Source: Prevotella scopos JCM 17725
GTDB lineage: Bacteria; Bacteroidota; Bacteroidia; Bacteroidales; Bacteroidaceae
Assembly: GCF_018127785.1 (NCBI RefSeq)
Contig: NZ_CP072390.1
Span: 1,674,001-1,738,000 of the forward strand
Length of the DNA: 64,000 nucleotides
Direction: 5' to 3'
The notes beneath the pieces were generated by a model. That model made no database searches. It saw nothing but the letters and a program-made list of their open reading frames with translations, and was not told the DNA's origin. Shown one piece after another: positions 54,579 through 62,963 of the stretch; the first letter of the stretch is position 1, and the number at the start of each line of letters is the position of its first letter. Made by a program: the position numbers and the translations under genes.

Positions 54579-55225
54579 CGGTTTAAAATTTTAGTTAACT
54601 ATTAAATGGATGCTTATATAACATTTATGCTAATAAGAAATTAAGCTTATAGAGGATATTTTGGTAATATCCAGTATAAAGGCAAAAAGATACTATGGGA
54701 AGAAAAAGTTGTAATTGTGATAGACCAACCGAAAAGTCAAACGCCACGAATTGGAAAGATACGCGACATGTACAAGGCATATAGTAAAATAGTCCGCAGG
54801 TATTCCATACTCCAAAATCTTTTACTATTATATCGCAAAAATAAAGTATTAAAATGAAATTGCCAAGAAAATCGAAGAAAATTTCTGCAGAAAGTGCATT
54901 TTTAACATTTCGAGCACTTTAAATGCATGCAAACAGGGGAATGTCAGGTGTATACCCGCTGAAAATGGGACTCCGTTTTTCTGTAGGGGCATAAGCTATA
55001 TTCATTGACGGAAATAGCCCCTGATGGTAAAAGTTGATGTTCTCTTTTGTTTTCTTCAATAAATAAACTACCTTTGCATTGTTGAGTTAAATATTCTTTG
55101 AGACAATGCAGAATAAAGAAAGGGTAAGAAACTTGCTCGTTTCCAAATCGTAACCCATTTACCCTTTATTCATACTTATTTTATTGACTATCTGAAAGAT
55201 ACAAATATCTTGAATCTTTTGCGGG
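54579..55225. other. Right end of the element: promoter region and terminal sequences
   Basis: The left part should hold the promoter of the RHS operon (minus strand). On the plus strand, TACCTTTG (55069-55076) with an upstream TTTTG forms a Bacteroidetes-type promoter facing outward toward the element end. Only a 14-codon frame (MQNKERVRNLLVSK) follows before the 16-bp repeat. An inverted repeat, GAATAAAG-AAAGGGTAA against TTACCCTTTATTC (55159-55171), brackets that repeat. Confidence 0.5.
55143..55158 (+). repeat. 16-bp direct repeat near the right end of the element
   Basis: Exact copy of 42450-42465 (CCAAATCGTAACCCAT), with CGTT also shared upstream. It lies 73 nt inside the right dinD junction. 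It is a candidate recombinase site or a second, nested att pair. Confidence 0.7.
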
Positions 55226-55231
55226 CGTAAT

Positions 55232-55375
55232 ATGTTAGGACAGCGTGGTATCAAGCCAGAAGACCTTCCACCCGCAGAAGATATTAAGAAACTGGAACGC
55301 AAGGTTGCACGAGACGAGAAAAAGATAGAACAAATCTCACAAAAACTACCGAAGAACAAAAATAGTGATTCATAA
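55232..55375 (+). pseudogene. dinD: dinD, C-terminal part, separated by the integrated element
   Basis: An open frame of 47 codons (MLGQRGIKPEDLPPAEDI, LERKVARDEKKIEQ and onward) is the conserved C-terminus of DinD. It is continuous upstream in frame with CGT AAT (55226-55231), the same two codons that end the left part at 42319. Joining the two restores a protein of about 292 residues, close to the family length. The fragment by itself should not encode a functional protein. Confidence 0.88.
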
Positions 55376-55858
55376 TATACTTTAAGTCCGCAACGTTATT
55401 CCCTGCGAGAAAATTTTATCTATTAAAATATCTCTTTGAGGGACTCTATCAGTTGATTTCTGGATTTTTTAGAGTTATTTGAGGCTTGACTAAGTATGAA
55501 ATCCCCAATCCAATGGGAAGTATGACAACAACAATGAAATACTGTTTTATTCAAGGAAGAACTCAAAGTTGTATGCTTTATTTATATGTAGGTTCAGAAT
55601 ATTCAGACATATCCAAGTGACTTGAGAACTTTGTTTCTCAAACACTTGGCTTTCTTAAAAGATTTTACGCTGTAGAATTAAGAGATAATATCAGAGTTTT
55701 ATTGTAACTTTGCAATACTTTCCACAAATGAAAGCTTTCCACAATAAAACAAGACATGGTCAAAGCCGTTGTTAAGGCTATCCTCAAAAGGAAAAAGGGT
55801 TTGTAGAATAGCTTTCTTTTGATGAAGGAAACCGGACAAATAAAGAAACAGAAGAGAA
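55376..55858. other. Intergenic region right of dinD
   Basis: No gene is recognised. A TAACTTTG -7 box at 55705-55712 probably serves the deacetylase/glycosyltransferase operon, giving a leader of about 140 nt. Confidence 0.5.
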
Positions 55859-56638
55859 ATGATATTACTAAGCTTCGATACGGAAGAGTTTGATGTACCT
55901 CGCGAACATGGGGTAGATTTCTCGCTTGAAGAAGGTATGAAGGTATCAGTAGAGGGTACGAATCGCATCCTCGACATACTGAAGGCGAATAACGTTTGCG
56001 CTACCTTCTTCTGCACGGGCAACTTTGCTGAACTGGCGCCAGAAGTCATGGAGCGCATAAAAAACGAAGGTCACGAGGTCGCTTGTCATGGTGTTGACCA
56101 CTGGCAACCCAAGCCTGAGGACGTTTTCCGTTCTAAGGAAATCATCGAACGTGTAACAGGTGTGAAAGTTGCGGGCTATCGTCAGCCACGTATGTTCCCT
56201 GTATCAGATGAGGATATAGAGAAGGCTGGCTACCTTTATAACTCTTCTTTGAACCCTGCTTTCATACCGGGGCGATATATGCACCTCACCACTCCACGCA
56301 CATGGTTTATGCAAGGAAAGGTCATGCAGATACCTGCCAGCGTTAGTCCTCACCTGCGCATCCCGCTCTTTTGGCTGTCTATGCACAACTTCCCAGAGTG
56401 GTTCTATCTTCGTTTAGTTCGACAAGTATTGCACCATGATGGCTATTTCGTGACCTATTTCCACCCATGGGAGTTCTATGATCTCAAGTCACATCCAGAG
56501 TTTAAGATGCCATTTATCATTAAGAACAACAGTGGACACGATTTAGAACAGCGTCTCGACCGCTTTATCAAGGCAATGAAGGCAGACAAGCAGGAGTTTA
56601 TTACCTACGTTGACTTTGTCAACCGCCAGAAGAAATAA
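55859..56638 (+). CDS. Polysaccharide deacetylase family protein
   Basis: This is a 259-residue carbohydrate esterase 4 (NodB-like) domain. The metal-binding Asp pair appears as LSFDTEEFD at the N-terminus, the His motif as HEVACHGVDHW (HxxxH-like), and the later YRQPRMFPVSDEDIEKAGY segment carries the substrate Arg. The C-terminal FHPWEFYD His is also present. It has no signal peptide, so it should be cytoplasmic and act on a lipid-linked or nucleotide sugar. It begins an operon with a GtrB-like transferase and GtrA. Confidence 0.88.
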   Translation: MILLSFDTEEFDVPREHGVDFSLEEGMKVSVEGTNRILDILKANNVCATFFCTGNFAELAPEVMERIKNEGHEVACHGVDHWQPKPEDVFRSKEIIERVTGVKVAGYRQPRMFPVSDEDIEKAGYLYNSSLNPAFIPGRYMHLTTPRTWFMQGKVMQIPASVSPHLRIPLFWLSMHNFPEWFYLRLVRQVLHHDGYFVTYFHPWEFYDLKSHPEFKMPFIIKNNSGHDLEQRLDRFIKAMKADKQEFITYVDFVNRQKK

Positions 56639-56717
56639 GTTGAATTCCCGCTCTGAATAGCAGAAAGCAGGCTAAGAAACGCTCCCTATAAACACCTCAA
56701 CAAGCAGAATATAAGAT

Positions 56718-57662
56718 ATGATAAAACTCGCAACAGTCTCTCCATGTTACAACGAGGAAGAGGTTTTAGAACAGTCGGCAGCACAGCTCATGGAGCTATT
56801 CGACGAACTCATCAGTCAGGGAAAGATTTCCGATGACTCGATGATTGTGTTTGTCAATGACGGAAGCCGTGACCGAACATGGGAGATTATCCAACAGCTC
56901 CACAGCCAGCATCCACGTATAAAGGGTATCAACCTCGCTCATAATGTGGGTCACCAGAATGCTATTATGGCTGGTATGATGACAGCAAAGGACTGGGCTG
57001 ATGCTGTTATCACACTTGATGCCGACCTGCAAGACGACTATAAGAAATGTATTCCACAGATGGTTGAAGCCTTTAATGAAGGCAATGAGATTGTCTATGG
57101 TGTAAAGGTTTCGCGCAAAGCCGACCCAATCTTGAAGCGTATGTCTGCACAGGCGTTCTATCATCTACAAGAAACGATGGGCGTGAACAGTATCTTTAAC
57201 CATGCTGACTTCCGTCTGATGAGTCGTCAGTCCTTAGAGATACTCTCGCATTATAAGGAGCGCAACCTCTATTTACGTGGCCTCATCCCTTCTATTGGAC
57301 TCAAATCTACAACGGTTGACGACCGCATCAGCGAACGTAAGGCTGGTACGTCTAAGTACACTTTGCGTAAGATGCTCAGCTTGGCATTGGACGGTATCAC
57401 ATCATTCTCCGTGAAACCAATCTACTATGTCATCTACCTTGGTATCGCCTTCTTGTTCGTCACGCTCTGCATTGGTATCTATGTCGTCCATGCTTTCCTC
57501 AATCATACAGAGGTGGCAGGCTGGGCTTCACTCATTCTTAGTATTTGGCTTGTGGGTGCTATGCTGATGATTTCTATCGGTGCAGTGGGAGTTTATATTG
57601 CCAAAATATATGAAGAGGTAAAGCAGCGTCCGCTTTATAACATCAGTCAAATACTCGATTAA
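56718..57662 (+). CDS. GtrB-like family 2 glycosyltransferase (polyprenyl-phosphate sugar transferase)
   Basis: This 314-residue protein has an N-terminal GT-A domain (LATVSPCYNEEEVLEQ, VFVNDGSRDRTWEII, GINLAHNVGHQNAIMAGM, LDADLQDD with the DxD metal site) and two C-terminal transmembrane helices (about 235-258 and 268-292). This is the architecture of GtrB/DPM1-type enzymes, which transfer a sugar from a nucleotide donor to undecaprenyl phosphate at the inner membrane. The GtrA gene follows after 12 nt, as in known gtrAB cassettes. Confidence 0.9.
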   Translation: MIKLATVSPCYNEEEVLEQSAAQLMELFDELISQGKISDDSMIVFVNDGSRDRTWEIIQQLHSQHPRIKGINLAHNVGHQNAIMAGMMTAKDWADAVITLDADLQDDYKKCIPQMVEAFNEGNEIVYGVKVSRKADPILKRMSAQAFYHLQETMGVNSIFNHADFRLMSRQSLEILSHYKERNLYLRGLIPSIGLKSTTVDDRISERKAGTSKYTLRKMLSLALDGITSFSVKPIYYVIYLGIAFLFVTLCIGIYVVHAFLNHTEVAGWASLILSIWLVGAMLMISIGAVGVYIAKIYEEVKQRPLYNISQILD

Positions 57663-57674
57663 CAATCATTCTAT

Positions 57675-58082
57675 ATGGCACAACGTATAAAAGAGCTTTG
57701 GCAGCATTGGCAGAAAGACTTTTGGCGACTGTTTCGATTTGGCATAACAGGTACGCTGTGTTCGCTTATTCATTATGGTATTTACTGTCTGTGTCTGCTT
57801 TTCACGAACACAACCATTGCCTATACAGCTGGTTACGGAGTGGGACTTCTTTGTAACTACGGACTTACAACCTACTTTACTTTTAAGGGAAAACCAACAA
57901 AGAATAATGTTGCTGGCTTCGTTGGCAGTCACATACTCAATTATCTTTTAGAGATTGGACTGCTCCATCTCTTCCTTTGGATGGGTATAAACAAATGGCT
58001 TTCACCTATCCTTGTGATGGTGATAGTAGTACCTATCAACTTCGTTTTATTACGACTTGTATTCGTGAAAGGAAAGAAATAG
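57675..58082 (+). CDS. GtrA family membrane protein
   Basis: This is a 135-residue protein with four predicted helices and the family pattern FRFGITGTLCSLIHYGIY, YGVGLLCNYGLTTYFTFKG and VPINFVLLRLVFVK. GtrA proteins are proposed flippases or scaffolds that move lipid-linked sugars across the inner membrane together with the neighbouring GtrB-type transferase. Confidence 0.9.
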   Translation: MAQRIKELWQHWQKDFWRLFRFGITGTLCSLIHYGIYCLCLLFTNTTIAYTAGYGVGLLCNYGLTTYFTFKGKPTKNNVAGFVGSHILNYLLEIGLLHLFLWMGINKWLSPILVMVIVVPINFVLLRLVFVKGKK

Positions 58083-58174
58083 TTTGGGTGATGGGTGTTG
58101 GATGATTGGTGTTAATGGTTAGCGGGATTGGTGCTAAGCAGTAACACAACAATAGAAAAGGGAAGAATAAACTT

Positions 58175-58213
58175 ATCCCCAAGCTCTTTCTGACAAGAAA
58201 AGGGCTTGGGGAT
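58175..58213. terminator. Hairpin between convergent gtrA and glycosyltransferase genes
   Basis: ATCCCCAAGC (58175-58184) pairs perfectly with GCTTGGGGAT (58204-58213). There is no strong T-run, but the position between two convergent genes suggests a terminator. Confidence 0.55.
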
Positions 58214-58225
58214 GATGCTTTATAC

Positions 58226-58329
58226 CTTATCATATACCTCAAGAATCTGGGAGGCTACATCTTTATAGTGAAAACATTAAAATAGTGGTAACTTATCATA
58301 TACCTCAAGAATCTGGGAGGCTACATCTT
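58226..58329. repeat. 38-bp direct repeat: duplicated tail of the glycosyltransferase gene
   Basis: 58226-58263 and 58292-58329 are identical over 38 bp and 66 nt apart, a multiple of three. The right copy encodes DVASQILEVYDK near the C-terminus of the glycosyltransferase. The left copy lies after its stop and, in the same frame, reads CFHYKDVASQILEVYDKV followed by a stop. It is a relic of a tandem duplication or of recombination with a related gene. Confidence 0.85.
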
Positions 58330-59410
58330 GATTTTCGAATCGTTTTACGTAGAGTTGGCTTTTGCTGACTATTCCCTTACGATTCTCTATCGCTGAAAGG
58401 ATTGCAGCCGCATTGCCATCAACGTCATCTGGACCTACATAAAGACAACCAGGGCCACCTGCTTCCTCCAAACAGCTACCCGTAGCAGCTACTACCGGCA
58501 ATCCACTTTGTATGGCTTCAATGATTGGAATACCAAAGCCTTCGTAACGAGAAGGGTAAATGAAAGCCTCAGCCTGATTGTAAATAGCTGCAAGAAGATC
58601 GTTGGGTACACCTTGAAGGAAATGGATTCGCTCGCCAATTCCTAAGCGTTTGATTTCTGCATCAAGCTTCTTTTGATACTTAGTTTGCCGTCCTACGATG
58701 ACAAGATGTAAGTCGGAAGGTAGCTTTGCCATAGTGCGAATACCCAAAAGAATATTCTTTCGCACTTCTATCGTTCCTACATTCAAGATGTAACGTTGTG
58801 GGAGTTGGTATTTACGGCGGGCCTCTTCTATCAGTGATGGGTTGACCGACTGACTGAACTGCGTACTACAACTCTGATAAACAAGGTCTATCTTATCCTC
58901 AGGAAAGTCACCATAATATAAGATGTCACGCTTCGTACATTCGCTAATAGCAATGATGCGCGTAGCTTCCTGTAATGTCTGATAGAACTTCCGCTTATAG
59001 AAGAAAACGTCAATAGCCGGATAGAACTCTGGATGACGTAGGAAGATAAGGTCATGAATAGTGACAACACCAGGGATTCCTACTGCAGCTAAGCCTGAAG
59101 GAAGTTCACCCGAAAGCCCATGATAGAGTTGTACTCCATCCCTTTTCAAGTCTTTTACTACCCCTTTCACACGCCACCAGTCACGCTGCAGACGGAAACA
59201 AAGGTGGTCAGGATAGCAAAACTGCACGTTATCTCGCAATTCAACCTGATTGCGAAGGTCGTCACATCCAGCATCAGGAGCATAGAGTCGTAAGTTTGTG
59301 TCAGGCATCAATGGAGCAAGGTCGTTGATGAGTGTACGCCCATAGCTACCTAATCCGGTACCATTTCTTACGATTCGCTTAGCATCATAACCTATTATCT
59401 TCTTCCTCAT
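58277..59410 (-). CDS. Family 4 (GT-B fold) glycosyltransferase
   Basis: This protein of about 377 residues starts at MRKKIIGYDAKRI, with an in-frame ATG three codons earlier. It has the N-terminal Rossmann domain (GTGLGSYGRTLINDLAPLMP) and the acceptor-side LYHGLSGELPSG and VVTIHDLIFLRHPEF segments. The donor-binding domain follows (ILNVGTIEVRKNILLGIRTM, FIYPSRYEGFGIPIIEAIQSGLPVVAATGSCLEEAGG) with the E-x7-E motif. It transfers a sugar in cell-surface glycan synthesis; donor and acceptor are unknown. The start overlaps the end of the upstream GT87-like gene. Confidence 0.92.
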   Translation of the reverse strand: MRKKIIGYDAKRIVRNGTGLGSYGRTLINDLAPLMPDTNLRLYAPDAGCDDLRNQVELRDNVQFCYPDHLCFRLQRDWWRVKGVVKDLKRDGVQLYHGLSGELPSGLAAVGIPGVVTIHDLIFLRHPEFYPAIDVFFYKRKFYQTLQEATRIIAISECTKRDILYYGDFPEDKIDLVYQSCSTQFSQSVNPSLIEEARRKYQLPQRYILNVGTIEVRKNILLGIRTMAKLPSDLHLVIVGRQTKYQKKLDAEIKRLGIGERIHFLQGVPNDLLAAIYNQAEAFIYPSRYEGFGIPIIEAIQSGLPVVAATGSCLEEAGGPGCLYVGPDDVDGNAAAILSAIENRKGIVSKSQLYVKRFENQDVASQILEVYDKLPLF

Positions 59411-60587
59411 GGGCTTCAACCTTTTCTATTGGGGTGTAATCCTTCGTACATAACTCATAACAAAGCCATAACCAGAGAATGCTGATTGGCAACGCACGAA
59501 GGGCGTATGGCTTGATAAATTCCTGTCGGATGAACTTCGGGAAGAGGTCACTACTACCCATACCAGAGAGGAGGAAGACAAAGACCATCAATGCTATCGC
59601 CCACTTTCCACGCTTCCATGGAGCAGCCGTGTACCATATACAAACGCCTAACAAGGCTATCACGTATCCACTGGCTTCGCTACCGGTACTGAAAAGAATA
59701 ACAAACAAGAGTACAGACGCAAGTATTGTCTCACGGAAGGCAAGGTTCTTATACTGTGAAAAACGCAGGTAAGGAAGAGCAAGGAGTGTCATTCCAGGCA
59801 GAATCAGCCATAGGTCTGAATAGTTCATACAGCCTGTTGTGCGACGAACAAGCCCTAACAGAGAGATATTCTGTTGTATTGAGCCAAGGTTTTCTGCATT
59901 CTTTTCCACCAAACAAGTAAACCATTCGTGGTATTGTTCTATGACATACGAAGGCGAACTGATAGCCATTGGCACACAGAAGAGTACAACTGACCATACG
60001 ACAAGCCACATCAAGAAACGCAGCTTATGCCGAGAGAAGAGGAAGAAAGCCAATCCTACGATGCCATATAGCTTCACCAACGTTCCTAAGACGATGAAAA
60101 AAGCAGCCCAGCCGTCCTTCTCTTTCTCAATAAGAAAGAAAGAAGAGAGAATCATTGCAGCCACAGCAATATTGAACTGCTGCATAAAGAGGGCCGTTGG
60201 AAGTGTTATTCCACAGAACCAAAGTATGAATATCTTTTGTTGTTCACGTAGTCCTGAACGGACAATAACAACATATAGCCACGCTGTTAAGAACAATAAC
60301 CACAGCAACATACCTGCCCAAAGCGGCAAAAGTGCAAAGGGTGCGATGACAAGTGAGAACACAGGGCCATAATGGTTCACATCAGAATACTCTGCAGGAT
60401 AGGCCGCATAGAGTGAAGTTTGGTTCACTGTGTGCCAGTAAACACCACGAAAAATTAGGAAGTTATTGAAACTTCGATTGTACTTCAGCATTCCTGCGAG
60501 GGCAATGATAAACCATAAGCCCATCAAGAACCATCGGTTAGAGAGTAAAGGGTGGTGTAAGAGTTGCTTTATTCTATCTTTCATCAC
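59385..60587 (-). CDS. GT87-like (DUF2029) multi-pass membrane glycosyltransferase
   Basis: This 400-residue integral membrane protein has about ten hydrophobic helices and a periplasmic-loop motif NNFLIFRGVYWHTVNQ ... YPAEYSDVNHYGPVF. That resembles the acidic first loop of DUF2029/GT87 enzymes, polyprenyl-phosphate-dependent sugar transferases such as the mycobacterial mannosyltransferases. It lies 2 nt after the GT32-like gene and overlaps the GT4 gene, forming a three-gene operon. The sugar is unknown. Confidence 0.82.
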   Translation of the reverse strand: MMKDRIKQLLHHPLLSNRWFLMGLWFIIALAGMLKYNRSFNNFLIFRGVYWHTVNQTSLYAAYPAEYSDVNHYGPVFSLVIAPFALLPLWAGMLLWLLFLTAWLYVVIVRSGLREQQKIFILWFCGITLPTALFMQQFNIAVAAMILSSFFLIEKEKDGWAAFFIVLGTLVKLYGIVGLAFFLFSRHKLRFLMWLVVWSVVLFCVPMAISSPSYVIEQYHEWFTCLVEKNAENLGSIQQNISLLGLVRRTTGCMNYSDLWLILPGMTLLALPYLRFSQYKNLAFRETILASVLLFVILFSTGSEASGYVIALLGVCIWYTAAPWKRGKWAIALMVFVFLLSGMGSSDLFPKFIRQEFIKPYALRALPISILWLWLCYELCTKDYTPIEKVEAHEEEDNRL

Positions 60588-60589
60588 TT

Positions 60590-61360
60590 TTATTTCTTAG
60601 GAAACAGACAAGGGATATTCCTTTTCAACCATCGGTTTAACTTCTCCATCGGTGTTCGCTTCCAGCTATGAGCACAATAGTGGATGGCGTATGAAGCTGG
60701 TGTAGCCTCATACTTGTTACCTGCAAAGATTTCCGAACGGAACACCATCATATTGTCTTCGAGTGGTTGGTCCTTATCCAAGTACTTAAAGCCATACTTT
60801 TCCATTACTCGGGCATAGACAAATGGTGAGATTACCCCCTTACAAACTAATCTTGAACCTTCTGGATAAACAAACTCACGCTTTTCATAGTCATCCAAGA
60901 CATCTTTCACAAATTGACAGCCAGCCTCAGAACCCATCACTGCAGCCTGAATCTGTATGCCTGAAACGAAACCATCCTTAATACGATTTCCCTTATCATC
61001 AATCATATCCATCGCACCAGTCATCTCTATCTGCTTTGGATGATATTCCAAGGAGGTGAAGAAGTTATAGTGAAGAAACTCATCAAACGATTTCAAGACC
61101 TTTACATCAGAGTCAAGATAGATGCCACCTTCGGTATATAGCGCATACATACGGATATAATCGGCAGCGAAAGCCCACTTACGTTGTTCGAAAGCTTCAC
61201 GCACATAGACTGGTGCCTTTGACATATCAAAGTTCTCAGTGTTCCATAATTTTATCTCATAGTCAGGCAACACCTTCTTCCAAGTGTCCATACACTTCTG
61301 TATCTTAGCTGGATATGGGTCGTTGCTGAGCCAGCAGTAATGAATAACTTTGGGTATCAT
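60590..61360 (-). CDS. GT32-like glycosyltransferase (capsular polysaccharide type)
   Basis: This is a 256-residue protein with IPKVIHYCWLSNDPYP at the N-terminus, AFAADYIRMYALYTEGGIYLDSDVKVLK carrying the DxD metal motif, and the Cys/His-rich AIHYCAHSW near the C-terminus. This is the small glycosyltransferase family with a TcdA/TcdB-like sugar-binding DxD region, common in capsule and O-antigen loci. It starts the minus-strand operon and is divergent from the GT2 gene at 61453. Confidence 0.9.
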   Translation of the reverse strand: MIPKVIHYCWLSNDPYPAKIQKCMDTWKKVLPDYEIKLWNTENFDMSKAPVYVREAFEQRKWAFAADYIRMYALYTEGGIYLDSDVKVLKSFDEFLHYNFFTSLEYHPKQIEMTGAMDMIDDKGNRIKDGFVSGIQIQAAVMGSEAGCQFVKDVLDDYEKREFVYPEGSRLVCKGVISPFVYARVMEKYGFKYLDKDQPLEDNMMVFRSEIFAGNKYEATPASYAIHYCAHSWKRTPMEKLNRWLKRNIPCLFPKK

Positions 61361-61415
61361 AACTATATGCTTATTTATCGATTACTTCTTTATTATTTTT
61401 TCAATTGGTATGATG

Positions 61416-61444
61416 CAAATGTACAGAAAAAAATCGTATCTTTG
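61416..61444. promoter_or_regulatory. Divergent -7 boxes between two glycosyltransferase genes
   Basis: Minus strand: TACATTTG (61416-61423), about 56 nt upstream of the ATG at 61360. Plus strand: TATCTTTG (61437-61444), only 8 nt before the ATG at 61453, which would give an almost leaderless transcript. Confidence 0.55.
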
Positions 61445-61452
61445 CCCATAAG

Positions 61453-62232
61453 ATGGAAAAAAAAGAGATATCAGTTGTTATCAATACCTACAATGCAGAG
61501 AAATTCCTGCAGCGTGTACTCGACTCCGTTAAGGACTTCGATGAGGTTGTTATCTGCGATATGGAGAGTACTGACCATACCGTAGAGATTGCTCAACGTG
61601 CCGGATGTAAGGTTGTCACTTTCCCAAAAAAGAATCATACCTGCGTCGAACCAGCTCGAAACTTTGCCTTACAGAGTGCTAAAAGTCCCTGGCTACTCGT
61701 CGTTGATGCCGACGAATTGGTAACACCAGAACTGAGAACCTATCTATATCAGCATATCAATAAACCTAACTGTGCGAAAGGTCTTTATATTCCAAGGCAG
61801 AACCGATTTATGAACACTCCTAAGAAAGGTTTTTCAAAGGATTATCAGTTACGCTTCTTTATTCGTGAAGGAACCTTTTGGCCTCCACTAATACATGCCA
61901 TTCCACAAGTACAGGGGAAAGTAGAGTACATTGACAAACATCTTTACAACGTACAATTGATTCACTTAGCAGAAAACTATTTAGCTGATATGTTAGAGAA
62001 ATGTAACCGCTATACCACTAACGAAGTCCTCAAAAAACAGGGCAAGAACTATGGAGTTGGTGCATTACTCTTCCGTCCTTTCTGGCGTTTCTTCAAATCC
62101 TACTTTATGAATGGAGAAATAAGAAATGGCGTCACCGGCTTTATTGATAGCGTGATGACAGGTTTTTATCAGTTTATTGTAGTGGCCAAGATAATTGAAG
62201 CTAAGATAAAGAAACAGACAGAAGATGAATAA
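61453..62232 (+). CDS. Family 2 glycosyltransferase (WaaE/KdtX-like)
   Basis: This is a 259-residue GT-A enzyme with ISVVINTYNAEKFLQRVLDSV, VVICDMESTDHTVEIAQ, PARNFALQSAKSPWLLVVDADELV (DxD) and RFMNTPKKGFSKDYQLRFF. The pattern resembles WaaE/KdtX-like beta-1,4-glucosyltransferases acting on lipopolysaccharide core. No membrane helix is visible. A terminator follows at 62258-62291. Confidence 0.9.
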   Translation: MEKKEISVVINTYNAEKFLQRVLDSVKDFDEVVICDMESTDHTVEIAQRAGCKVVTFPKKNHTCVEPARNFALQSAKSPWLLVVDADELVTPELRTYLYQHINKPNCAKGLYIPRQNRFMNTPKKGFSKDYQLRFFIREGTFWPPLIHAIPQVQGKVEYIDKHLYNVQLIHLAENYLADMLEKCNRYTTNEVLKKQGKNYGVGALLFRPFWRFFKSYFMNGEIRNGVTGFIDSVMTGFYQFIVVAKIIEAKIKKQTEDE

Positions 62233-62257
62233 AAATAAACAAAAAAGGTCATAAAGA

Positions 62258-62291
62258 TAGAGGGTGTAAGCGTAAAAGCATACACCCTCTA
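62258..62291 (+). terminator. Terminator after the GT2 gene
   Basis: TAGAGGGTGTA (62258-62268) pairs perfectly with TACACCCTCTA (62281-62291), followed by TTT. The group II intron remnant begins directly after it. Confidence 0.8.
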
Positions 62292-62294
62292 TTT

Positions 62295-62700
62295 GGTACG
62301 CTCGGCATGAGCATTGTCTAGTGGGTGTAAGTCCCGAGTAAGCCCTAATATCGGGAATTATATAGGCAAGGGTGTTCATCGTGAGTTAAATCTGAAGGAA
62401 GCCATCGGCAAACATCTGACCTAACGGACAGAAACTTCATATAAGGCAAATGACCGTGGATGAGATTGCCAACCAAATCAAAGTCCCATAGCTATTCGGA
62501 ACGGTTGGTGGAGTTTCCTTGAGCGAAGCGAAAAAATGAAGTAGATATAAGGTGGAAAGACAATGCCCTTATCCGAGGAGGTCTCACGGACGTGAGGATT
62601 AGTTGTCTTTACGAAAGTCGCAGAGCAAAACTTGTCGTGAGAAGTCAGCGGAATCTCTGTCAACTGTGGCAGCCGCAACGAGGTGATCCCTACAGATGAA
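62295..62700 (+). ncRNA. Truncated group II intron (5' portion, domain I-like)
   Basis: From GGTACGCTCGGC onward the sequence carries conserved group II intron pieces: CTAGTGGGTGTAAGTCCC, AAGGAAGCCATCGGCAAAC, CTGACCTAACGGACAGAAAC, TTCATATAAGGCAAATGACC. No reverse transcriptase/maturase frame follows, and no domain V is seen before the next gene at 62964. It is therefore a 3'-truncated, immobile copy. Its position directly after a terminator stem matches the insertion preference of group IIC introns. Boundaries are approximate. Confidence 0.7.
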
Positions 62701-62963
62701 AGAATGGAAGAGCATTGAACTGGGTTATGAGAAATTCGATGTCACATCCATCAACATGAACAACTTAATAGAAGGAAGAACATACCTTTATGCTTTCAAA
62801 CTTCCCATTAGTTTTGGTGGGATATTTCGTGTATAGGCAAGAACCACGCCCACGCCCCCTCATATATCAATGTATAATGCTCCAAAAGACATCTCAATAT
62901 ATAAAATTATCTCACAAGCAGTAATGCTGCCACATTAAGGTACAACACTAACTCCTTGCAACT
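62701..62963. other. Sequence downstream of the intron remnant
   Basis: A short frame (MKEWKSIELGYEKF ... SFGGIFRV, starting near 62698) has no recognisable family and is probably intron-derived. Nothing else is seen before the stop of the glycosyltransferase at 62964. Confidence 0.4.

Larger units (their letters stand above)
42320..55231. mobile_element. Integrated element of about 12.9 kb inserted in dinD
   Basis: Both junctions carry CGTAAT in the dinD reading frame (42314-42319 left, 55226-55231 right). Removing 42320-55231 restores one continuous DinD (…SVRN + MLGQRGIKPE…). Inside are two tandem tyrosine recombinases, a DUF1896 gene, a 16-nt iteron-like array, two excisionase-like HTH proteins and an RHS cargo operon. 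No relaxase, coupling protein or conjugation genes are visible, so it is at best mobilisable or a decayed derivative of a Bacteroidales integrative element. The left genes have visibly higher GC than the flanks. Confidence 0.85.

Noticed and set aside
58083..58140. GGTGATGGGTGTTGG-type G/T-rich stretch after gtrA, considered as another 9-nt array
   Set aside because: The motif spacing is irregular, unlike the strict 9-nt phase at 7450, 10672 and 11329.
62698..62836. Short frame starting MKEWKSIELGYEKF as a maturase start
   Set aside because: It lacks any reverse-transcriptase motif and stops after about 46 codons.
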